NCBI GenBank assembly: GCA_027531255.1
Contig: JAPZRU010000010.1
Coordinates: 1 to 64,000 of the forward strand
Reading direction: 5' to 3'
Length of the DNA: 64,000 nt
DNA from: Steroidobacteraceae bacterium
GTDB taxonomy: Bacteria > Pseudomonadota > Gammaproteobacteria > Steroidobacterales > Steroidobacteraceae
Positions 57,623 to 64,000 of this stretch are shown one piece after another. Both the position numbers and the translations under genes were made by a program. Numbering within the stretch: the stretch's first letter is position 1; each line of letters begins with the position of its first letter. Below the pieces are notes generated by a model. That model did no database searches and had not been told where the DNA came from. It was given only the letters and a program-made list of their open reading frames with translations.

Positions 57623-57640
57623 GTCAACGATGGCGTTGAC
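57623..57640. promoter_or_regulatory. TetR-type operator, copy 10
   Basis: GTCAACGATGGCGTTGAC has perfect arms, 53 bases upstream of the SDR start. It marks the right border of the regulon. Confidence 0.75.
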
Positions 57641-57745
57641 TCCGCGGCACCGGTTCGCGGCGGCTGCGAACGCGGGCTGCCGGGACGCCGGGAGATCGGG
57701 CATGATCGGTCCCACCCCGGTAGTCACGGCGGATGATCCGCGCAC

Positions 57746-59335
57746 ATGCTCGATGCGCTCGCAGGAAGAACCCTCACCGCGCTGATCGCGGTTCTCGCCC
57801 TCGGGCTCGGCGGCTGCGCTCCGCTCGAGGAACTGCCCGAGGAACCCGAGCCGGTCTACGTGCCGCCGGAAGCGGTGGCGGAGGCTGAGCGCGATCCCTC
57901 GGCACCGCCCGTCGTCGAGGAGCAGCCGAGCGCGGAAACGCCGCCGCCCGGTACCGTCGAGAAAGCCCCGGAGCCGAGCGTGACGGAGCCGCCGGCAGCG
58001 CCGCCGCCCGCGACTCCGCCAGCGGGGACTCCGCCCTCGGTGCCGCCACCGCCGGCGGGCTCCGCTCCGCCGGACAGCCTGGGGGACGTCGTCGTGAAGG
58101 CGAAACCGCGCGGTCGTCACGAGGAGATCCGCGACCTCGTCGCGGAGGCGCAGGCACTGCTGAAGAACGTCGAGCTGAGTTACGTGTTCACCGGCCGCGG
58201 GCGGCGCGAAGCGCTCCGCGGCCGGCCGGTCGCGTTCGCGCTCTGGAGCGAGTCGAAGAAGCAGTGGACGATCGCGCACGTCGAGATCCCGCGCCCGCCC
58301 GTGCGCTGGAAACCCGGCGGCCGGCCGTTGCCGATCCGGGTCGTGAAGCCGGCGGGCATCACCGCGCGACACGTGCGCGGCACGGGCGCCGAGCGGCTGA
58401 TGGTCTCGTTCGCGAAGGGCGGCGAGCCGCTCCGTGTATACGGCCGCAAGTTCCCGGTGTTCGACAACGCGCACGTCGCCCGCAAGCGCTGGCGCGCGGC
58501 GGTCGCGGGCGCGAGGCCGATCGTCTACCTGCCGTTCACCGAGGACACGCTCGATCCGCGCTTCGTCGACACCGGCCGCGAGTTCCTGCTGTCGACCGCG
58601 CGACGGGCGATCGACGAGCTGCGCGCCGCCGGGGCGCCGTCGCGCGCGTTCCCGGGGCGCCTGCTCGCGGACGTGGTGCCCGCCGAGCTGATCGCGGCGC
58701 TCGCGGTCATCGAGCAGACCGACGACGCGGAGTACCTGCGCAGGCGCGCGGGCGCGTTCGACGACGTGCTGAGCCAGTACGGGCTCAAGCGCGAGGACGC
58801 GTTCCGCTACAGCGTGTCGCGGGCGCGCGCGATGGGCGCGATGCAGTTCACGAACCGCCGCGGCAACGGCACTTATTCGCTGGTGGTGCGGATGTGCCCG
58901 GCCGCGAAGCTGGACCCCGTGTTCGAGCGCGGCGCGACCGACATCTACAACTCGATGAAGGCGGCGATCTGCCTCTTCGACATCGAGCTGTGGCAGATGC
59001 GGCCGGAGATCCGCAACGCCTACTGGGACAACCAGCGCGTGCTCGGCATCTTCCCGGTGGCCGCGTACAACGGCGGGCCGCGCAACGTCGCGCGCCTCAA
59101 CCGCGTGATCCAGCAGATGCGCCTGCGGCTCGATGACCTGCGGCCGCCGGGCGTGCTGCCGCCCGACGCTACCGTGAGCTGCCCGTGCCTGTGGGCGGAG
59201 GACGGCGACGAGGTCCGACCGGTGAGCATCCCGCGGTACAACAACGAGAACCGGTGGTACGTGCAGAAGTACCAGACGGTGATGGGGCTGCTCGAGCAGG
59301 GCGGCGGGGCGGGCCCGGCCGAGGTGGCGCGTTAG
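57746..59335 (+). CDS. Lytic-transglycosylase-like lipoprotein
   Basis: The product is 529 residues. The signal peptide ends with lipobox LGLGGC. A long Pro/Glu-rich linker (about residues 30-115) follows. The C-terminal half has features of a soluble lytic transglycosylase domain: LIAALAVIEQTDDAEYL with the likely catalytic Glu, ARAMGAMQFTNRRGNGTYSL and VAAYNGGPRNVARLN. It would cleave peptidoglycan glycan strands at the envelope. A domain of unknown role (ELSYVFTGRGRREALRGRPV, IRVVKPAGITARHVRGTG) sits between. It is transcribed away from the regulon. Confidence 0.85.
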   Translation: MLDALAGRTLTALIAVLALGLGGCAPLEELPEEPEPVYVPPEAVAEAERDPSAPPVVEEQPSAETPPPGTVEKAPEPSVTEPPAAPPPATPPAGTPPSVPPPPAGSAPPDSLGDVVVKAKPRGRHEEIRDLVAEAQALLKNVELSYVFTGRGRREALRGRPVAFALWSESKKQWTIAHVEIPRPPVRWKPGGRPLPIRVVKPAGITARHVRGTGAERLMVSFAKGGEPLRVYGRKFPVFDNAHVARKRWRAAVAGARPIVYLPFTEDTLDPRFVDTGREFLLSTARRAIDELRAAGAPSRAFPGRLLADVVPAELIAALAVIEQTDDAEYLRRRAGAFDDVLSQYGLKREDAFRYSVSRARAMGAMQFTNRRGNGTYSLVVRMCPAAKLDPVFERGATDIYNSMKAAICLFDIELWQMRPEIRNAYWDNQRVLGIFPVAAYNGGPRNVARLNRVIQQMRLRLDDLRPPGVLPPDATVSCPCLWAEDGDEVRPVSIPRYNNENRWYVQKYQTVMGLLEQGGGAGPAEVAR

Positions 59336-59407
59336 CGGCGCGGGCGACGGCGCGCCGGGGCCCGCACCGCCGCACGGGTGGCGGCTCGCGGCGACCGCGC
59401 GGAGTTC

Positions 59408-59872
59408 CTAGGGATCGACCGGCTGCAATCCCACGTGCGCCGCCGCCGCGCGCATCCGTGCGTCGAAGGTGACCACGTGGGTCGCCGAACCCAGCAGCGC
59501 GGCCGCAAGATGCAGCGCGTCGAGCGTGCGCAACGGCACGGCGTCGAGTTGGAACAGCAGGCGCTCCGCTTCGCGGTGCACGACGGGACTCAGGTCCAGG
59601 CGATGAAAGACGCCGGAGCTCGCATCGGCGAGGAGCGCATCGCGGATCTCGACGGCCTGGCCGGCGGAGAGCATCCCCTCGCGCCGACGGCGCGCGACGG
59701 CCGACAGGACTTCGGTGACCGCGAGCTCCGAGATCATCAGGTCCCGGCGACCCCGCAGCCACGCATCGAGCGCGTCGCTCTCGGGTTCCGGAACGTAGAG
59801 CTTCGCGAGCGCGCTGGAGTCGAGGTAGACGCCGGCATCGGCCGCGATCCCGGCCTGTGCCCCTTCAACCAC
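59408..59872 (-). CDS. VapC-like PIN-domain toxin
   Basis: The product is 154 residues. PIN acids: Asp in VYLDSSALAKLYVPE, Glu in ISELAVTEVLSAVAR, Asp in RTLDALHLAAALL and Asp in VVTFDARM. It overlaps its antitoxin by 8 bases. The signature DSSALAKLYVPE plus RTLDALHLA is that of VapC proteins paired with Phd-type antitoxins, which is the situation here. Confidence 0.87.
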   Translation of the reverse strand: MVEGAQAGIAADAGVYLDSSALAKLYVPEPESDALDAWLRGRRDLMISELAVTEVLSAVARRRREGMLSAGQAVEIRDALLADASSGVFHRLDLSPVVHREAERLLFQLDAVPLRTLDALHLAAALLGSATHVVTFDARMRAAAAHVGLQPVDP

Positions 59873-60101
59873 GTTCCGTCCGCTCGTCGATGACCGCCGC
59901 GGCGAGCGAGGCCGCGAGCACCGGCATCCGGCGCCGGAACGCGGCGCGCCCCGCGTAAGGCTTCGCGGGTTCGCGCCGGGGCGGCACGAGCCGCGCCACG
60001 GGCCGACCGCGGTCCGTGATCGTCACCTCGTGACCCTTGCGCACCTCGGCGATCAGCGCCGTGAGGTTCTGCCGTGCTTCGCGAATGCCGGCCTGCTTCA
60101 T
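59865..60101 (-). CDS. Phd/YefM-type antitoxin
   Basis: The product is 78 residues. IREARQNLTALIAEVRKGHE, then VTITDRGRPVARLVPP, is the Phd/YefM pattern. The C-terminal basic part (YAGRAAFRRRMPVLAASLAA) should bind and block the PIN toxin. A perfect GTGCTAC-TT-GTAGCAC palindrome lies 10 bases before the start, the expected operator for autoregulation. Confidence 0.85.
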   Translation of the reverse strand: MKQAGIREARQNLTALIAEVRKGHEVTITDRGRPVARLVPPRREPAKPYAGRAAFRRRMPVLAASLAAAVIDERTERG

Positions 60102-60110
60102 GCCGGCATT

Positions 60111-60126
60111 GTGCTACTTGTAGCAC
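60111..60126. promoter_or_regulatory. Palindromic operator of the Phd/VapC pair
   Basis: GTGCTACTTGTAGCAC is a perfect inverted repeat (7-2-7) located 10-25 bases upstream of the antitoxin start, a typical Phd-binding position. Confidence 0.65.
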
Positions 60127-60225
60127 ATGCTGGCAACCCCGCCGGATGCCGCGCCCGACGAGCTCCGTGCGGGTGCCGGCGTCGCGAGCGCGCTGGCGAG
60201 CCGCAGCGTCGCCGCGGTCGCCGCC

Positions 60226-62397
60226 TCAGTTCGACGTGCCGGCGGTCGGGAAGCCGCGATGCCGCAGCAGCGCTTCCACCTGCGGTTCGCGCCCGCGGAA
60301 CTTCACGTACGCCTCCATCGGCGGGCGCAGGTTGCCGGCGGAGTAGACGTATTCGTACAGCCGCCGCGCCAGCTCCGGGTGGAACGGGTCGCCTGCCTCG
60401 CGGAAGGCGGCGAAGGCGTCGGTGTCGAGCACGCCGGCCCACAGGTAGGTGTAGTAGCCGGCCGCGTAGCCCTCGCCAGCGAACGCGTGCTGCAGGTGCT
60501 TGGTGCGATGGCGCATCGCGATCTCCGCCGGCATGCCGATGCGCTCCAGCACCTGGCGCTCGAACGCGCCGGTGTCCACGGTCCGCGCCCGCTGGAGATC
60601 CAGCGCGTGGAACTCGAGATCCACGAACGCCGTGGCGATGAACTCGACCGTGTCGAAGCCCTGCCGGAAGTTGCGCGCGGCCATCAGCTTGTCCAGCAGC
60701 TCCCTGGGCATCGGCGCGCCGGTCTCGTAGTGCACGGCGAACTTCTGCAGCACCTGCGGCTGCGACAGGAAGTGCTCGTAGATCTGCGCCGGGAACTCGA
60801 CGAAATCGCGGTCGGTGGCGGTACCGGCGAGCCGCGGGTACGTCACCTTCGACAGCAGCCCGTGCAGCGCGTGGCCGAACTCGTGGAACACCACCTCGGC
60901 GTCGCGGAAGCTGAGCAGCGCCGGCTTGCCGGCGGTCGGCTCGTTGTAGTTGCAGTCGTTCGTGATGTGCGGGTGCACCCAGGCGTCGAGCCCCCGCTGC
61001 GGCCGCAGGGCGCTCATCCAGGCGCCCGAACGCTTGGTCTGCCGCGAGAAGTAGTCGCCGTAGAAGAGACCGACGTGCCGGCCGTCGCGGTCCTGCACTT
61101 CCCAGACGCGCACGTCCGGGTGGTAGACCGGGATGTCGCGGCGCTCGTGGAAGGTCAGGCCGAAGAGGCGATTCGCGACGTAGAACTGCGCTTCGACGAT
61201 CCTGTCGAGCTGCAGGTAGGGCTTCAGCGCGTCGTCGTCGAAGTCGTACTTCGCGCGCCGCAGCTTCTCTTCGTAGTAGCGCCAGTCCCACGGCGCCAGC
61301 GCGTAGTCGCGGCCCTCGGCCTTCACCAGCGCCTGCAGCGCGTCGCGGTCGGCGAGTGCCTTCGCGCGCGCGGGCTCCCACACGCGCCGCAGCAGGTCGA
61401 GCGCCTGCGCGGGCGTGGTCGCCATCGTGTCGGCGATGCTGAAGTCGGCGAAGCTCGGGTAGCCCAAGAGCTGCGCGCGTTCCGCGCGCAGCGCGACGAT
61501 CTCGGCGACCACGGCCTTGTTGTCGTGCGCGCTGCCGTTGTCGCCGCGGGACACGAACGCCCGGTAGACCTTCTCGCGCAGGTCGCGCCGCTCGGATTGC
61601 GTGAGGAACGGCTCGACCAGCGAGCGGGACAGCGTGATGACGTGCTTGCCGTCGTGCCCGCGCTCCGTCGCGGCCTGTGCGGCGGCGGTGACGACGAAGT
61701 CCGGCAGGCCGGCGAGGTCCTCCGGCTTCTCCAGCACCAGCATCCAGTCCGTCTCGTCGGCGAGCACGTTCTGGCCGAACGTGGTCTGCAGCGTCGCGAG
61801 CCGCTCGTTGATCTCGCGCATCCGCGTCTTGGCGGCTTCGTCCAGGCGCGCGCCGGCGCGCACGAACGAGAGGTGGTAACGCTCGAGCACGCGTCGCTGC
61901 TCGGCCGTGAGATCGAGTTCGTCACGCCGCTGCCACAGCGTGTCGATGCGGCGGAACAGCGCGGCGTTCAGCGCGATCTCGCTCTGGTGCCGCGCGGAGA
62001 CGGGCGCGATCTCGCGCTGGATCGCCTGCAGCGTGTCGTTGGTGTGCGAGGCGGTCAGCTTGCCGAACACACTGCCGACGCGCTCCAGCAGTTCGCCCGC
62101 GCGCTCCAGCGCGTCGATGGTGTTGGCGAAGGTGGGTGGCTCCGGCGAGTTCGCGATCGCCGCGATCTCGGCGCGGTGCGCGGCGAACGCGCGCTCGTAC
62201 GCGGGGCGGAAATGCTCGTCGCGGATGCGGTCGAACGGGACGGCGCCGAAGGGCGTGGTCCAGGCCTGGAAGAAGGGGTTCTCGGTCTGCTGGTCGGCCG
62301 CGGCGGAGGGCTTCGCGGCCTCGGCGGCGGAAGCCGGAGCAGGAGCGGTGGCGGAGAGCGCCAGCGCGACGGCGCCGGCCAGCAGCAGGGACTTCAT
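60226..62397 (-). CDS. M3 family peptidyl-dipeptidase/oligopeptidase (Dcp-like)
   Basis: The product is 723 residues. Signal peptide (LLLAGAVALALSATAPAPAS) indicates periplasmic location. The zinc motif is HEFGH starting at residue 505 (FHEFGHALHGLL), with the third ligand Glu in DFVEFPAQIYEHFL. The rest follows the M3A family (KRSGAWMSALRPQRGLDAWV, AGYYTYLWAGVLDTDAF). It releases dipeptides or short peptides. Its gene stands alone, followed by the Phd/VapC pair 125 bases downstream. Confidence 0.92.
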   Translation of the reverse strand: MKSLLLAGAVALALSATAPAPASAAEAAKPSAAADQQTENPFFQAWTTPFGAVPFDRIRDEHFRPAYERAFAAHRAEIAAIANSPEPPTFANTIDALERAGELLERVGSVFGKLTASHTNDTLQAIQREIAPVSARHQSEIALNAALFRRIDTLWQRRDELDLTAEQRRVLERYHLSFVRAGARLDEAAKTRMREINERLATLQTTFGQNVLADETDWMLVLEKPEDLAGLPDFVVTAAAQAATERGHDGKHVITLSRSLVEPFLTQSERRDLREKVYRAFVSRGDNGSAHDNKAVVAEIVALRAERAQLLGYPSFADFSIADTMATTPAQALDLLRRVWEPARAKALADRDALQALVKAEGRDYALAPWDWRYYEEKLRRAKYDFDDDALKPYLQLDRIVEAQFYVANRLFGLTFHERRDIPVYHPDVRVWEVQDRDGRHVGLFYGDYFSRQTKRSGAWMSALRPQRGLDAWVHPHITNDCNYNEPTAGKPALLSFRDAEVVFHEFGHALHGLLSKVTYPRLAGTATDRDFVEFPAQIYEHFLSQPQVLQKFAVHYETGAPMPRELLDKLMAARNFRQGFDTVEFIATAFVDLEFHALDLQRARTVDTGAFERQVLERIGMPAEIAMRHRTKHLQHAFAGEGYAAGYYTYLWAGVLDTDAFAAFREAGDPFHPELARRLYEYVYSAGNLRPPMEAYVKFRGREPQVEALLRHRGFPTAGTSN

Positions 62398-62707
62398 GCG
62401 ATGCCTCTCGTCTTCGGGATTCGTCGTCGGGTCGCGGGTTCCGGGCAGTGTTCCGGCCGACCGGTTCGCGGCGGGCCGGTGCCGACGCCGCGGATGGAGC
62501 GACCCTCCAGGCGCAGAGGGCGAGGCGGTACCGCGGCTGTTTGCGTAGTTGGCTAGCCTACCGTCGTCCGGGTAGACGGCTGCAAGGGCTCGAGTCTCCT
62601 GCCTCGCCCGGCGCCTCGTCGATTTATTCTAGCGAGGATGTGGAGAAGGTATAAGATCCTGATCGATAAGCCTGTCGGACCCTTTATATGTATGTAAGTA
62701 TCTATGC
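62398..62707. other. Intergenic region between M3 peptidase and second HipH gene
   Basis: No gene is visible. The first 200 bases are GC-rich; the last 90 bases are AT-rich, with TATAAG at about 62650 and the repeat element overlapping the HipH start. The promoter of the divergent genes is expected here. Confidence 0.5.
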
Positions 62708-62711
62708 ATGA
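62687..62711 (+). promoter_or_regulatory. AT-rich repeat element overlapping the second HipH start
   Basis: It begins TATGTATG and ends CTATGCATGA, identical to the 16438-16462 element at 21 of 25 positions and at the same place relative to the start codon. No ribosome-binding site is seen. The same regulator could bind both. Confidence 0.55.
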
Positions 62712-64000
62712 GTGCTGTCGTCGCCCAGCGGGTGATCGACGGTCTCCGGCCGGGGCCGGCGACCGCGCGCGAACTCGGCCAGCGTCTGGACGTCTCGCAG
62801 CCGACCCTCTCCCGTACGCTCCGGCCTCTCGAGGCGCGAGGGCGCGTGATCCGGTTCGGGACCACGCGCGGTGCCCGATACGGCCTGGCCCGCGACGTGC
62901 GCGCGATCGGCCACCGCTGGCCGCTGTATCGGCTCGACGAGACGGACGTCCCGCACGAGATCGCCACGCTGATCGCGATCGAGCGCGATCACTACTACGC
63001 GCGCAGCGGCCCGCCTCGGGTCGCGAGGCTGAGCAACGGGCTGCCGTACTTCCTCCAGGACGCCCGACCGGCCGGGTTCATCGGACGCGCGGTCCCGAAG
63101 CGCTTCCCGGACCTGGATCTGCCTGCGCGCGTCGTCGACTGGACCGACGATCACGCGCTCACGTACCTGGTGCGACGCGGCTCGGATACGGTCGGCGATC
63201 TCGTGCTCGGCGAGGAGGCGCTGGACCGTTACCTGGCCGGCGAGGACGTGCCGCCCGTCGTGCACGAGCGTGAACGCGCGGCACGCTTCCCCGAACTCGC
63301 GCAGCAGGCGATGCAGGGCTCGCCTGCGGGATCTTCGGCGCAGGGCGAGCACCCGAAGTTCAGCGTCCGCATCGAGCGCGACGGCGCACGCACGCACGCG
63401 TTCGTGAAGTTCTCGCCCCCGCGCGATACCGGTGTCGGCGAACGCTGGGCCGACCTGCTCGTCGCCGAAGCGCTCGCGTCGGAGGTCCTGAACGCGGCGG
63501 GCATCGCGGCGGCGCGCAGCCGCGTGCTCGACGCAGGCGACCGCTGCTTCCTCGAGTCCGAGCGCTTCGATCGCCTCGGCGACGACGGCCGCCGCGGCAC
63601 GGCCTCGCTGCTCGCGGTCGCTGCCGAGCATCACGGCGAGCTCGACAGCTGGACGCGAGCCTCGCGCCGGCTCTGCGACAACGGCCTGCTGTCGGCGGCG
63701 GATGCCGAACGCGCCGCGCTGCTCGATGCCTTCGGTGCGCTGATCGCCAACGACGACCGGCACCTCGGCAACGTTACGCTGTTCGACCGCCGCGAGGGCC
63801 CGTTCGAGATCGCGCCCGTCTACGACATGCTGCCGATGCTGTTCGCGCCGAGCGACGGCGACCTCGTCGAACGCGCGTTCGAACCCGAAGGCGCTCGGTC
63901 GGAGACGCTTGCCGTCTGGCCCCGCGCGCGTGAACTGGCGCTCGTCTACTGGGCCGCGCTCGCCGACGATCCGCGAGTGACCGCCGGGTTCAGGGAGCGC
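62708..64000 (+). CDS. Second HipA-family kinase (YjjJ/HipH type), 3' end beyond the window
   Basis: The open frame runs off the window end after 431 codons, close to the paralogue's full length of 447. It shares all blocks with the first copy: winged helix ELGQRLDVSQPTLSRTLR, GSSAQGEHPKFSV, LESERFDRLG, NDDRHLGNVTLFDRREGP and VYDMLPMLFAPSDGDLVER. The kinase residues are intact. The two proteins are clearly paralogous but not recent copies, as their DNA differs throughout. It lies 45 kb away from the first, outside the main defence region. Confidence 0.88.
   Translation, partial: MSAVVAQRVIDGLRPGPATARELGQRLDVSQPTLSRTLRPLEARGRVIRFGTTRGARYGLARDVRAIGHRWPLYRLDETDVPHEIATLIAIERDHYYARSGPPRVARLSNGLPYFLQDARPAGFIGRAVPKRFPDLDLPARVVDWTDDHALTYLVRRGSDTVGDLVLGEEALDRYLAGEDVPPVVHERERAARFPELAQQAMQGSPAGSSAQGEHPKFSVRIERDGARTHAFVKFSPPRDTGVGERWADLLVAEALASEVLNAAGIAAARSRVLDAGDRCFLESERFDRLGDDGRRGTASLLAVAAEHHGELDSWTRASRRLCDNGLLSAADAERAALLDAFGALIANDDRHLGNVTLFDRREGPFEIAPVYDMLPMLFAPSDGDLVERAFEPEGARSETLAVWPRARELALVYWAALADDPRVTAGFRER

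Noticed and set aside
60127-62556. An 809-codon open frame on the + strand
   Set aside because: Antisense to the M3 peptidase with its HEFGH motif; no start signal or domain.

Overview
The window is high-GC DNA from a Gram-negative bacterium. Two TonB-dependent outer-membrane receptors, several lipoproteins, a lytic transglycosylase-like lipoprotein and a DbpA-type RNA helicase point to a proteobacterium, most likely a gamma- or betaproteobacterium with steroid- or terpenoid-type catabolism. No rRNA, tRNA, CRISPR array or insertion sequence was recognised.

Left part (1-22600) is an accessory, defence-rich region. After the start of a TonB receptor with its usual DUF2946 neighbour and a small SH3 protein come gene remnants. 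Next is a damaged BPTD_3080/type III-like restriction locus (2552-9463). Its helicase-nuclease, AlbA_2 protein and an HNH nuclease are intact, but the modification gene survives only as a catalytically empty C-terminal piece and possibly a short N-terminal piece. A complete type I Wadjet system, jetABCD, follows at 9652-16333. Then come a HipA-like kinase of the YjjJ/HipH type, a DUF2075 helicase, an addiction-module/RelE pair, a VapBC pair, and fragments of a DUF2075 paralogue, an antitoxin and an AAA ATPase.

Middle part (23000-37700) is mostly ordinary chromosome. It holds a frameshifted secreted protein gene, then a co-directional run (DUF2878, DUF1295 steroid-5-alpha-reductase-like, DUF6134, lipocalin, two-component system, second DUF6134, glutathione peroxidase) that looks like a membrane and oxidative-stress cluster. 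After that come a VapBC pair, a katG relic, cytochrome b561, a hydrolase, a DEAD-box helicase, a TIGR01777 oxidoreductase and a VOC lipoprotein.

Right part (37685-57640) is a catabolic gene cluster. An eight-gene minus-strand operon encodes two MaoC-like proteins, a DUF35 protein, an SCP2-type thiolase, an esterase, an acyl-CoA ligase, an SDR and an acyl-CoA dehydrogenase. A TetR regulator, a Baeyer-Villiger monooxygenase, a TonB receptor with an MFS transporter, and a second operon (3-hydroxyacyl-CoA dehydrogenase, acyl-CoA dehydrogenase, acyl-CoA ligase) follow, with an SDR gene at the end. Ten copies, some degenerate, of an 18-bp palindrome (GTCAAC-N6-GTTGAC) lie upstream of every one of these units. 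I infer a single TetR-controlled regulon for uptake and degradation of a cyclic or polycyclic ketone: Baeyer-Villiger oxidation to a lactone or ester, hydrolysis, CoA activation, beta-oxidation and probably aldolytic cleavage.

Right end (57746-64000) carries a lytic-transglycosylase-like lipoprotein, a Phd/VapC pair with a palindromic operator, an M3 peptidase, and a second YjjJ/HipH kinase cut by the window end. The two HipH genes share a nearly identical AT-rich element overlapping their start codons.
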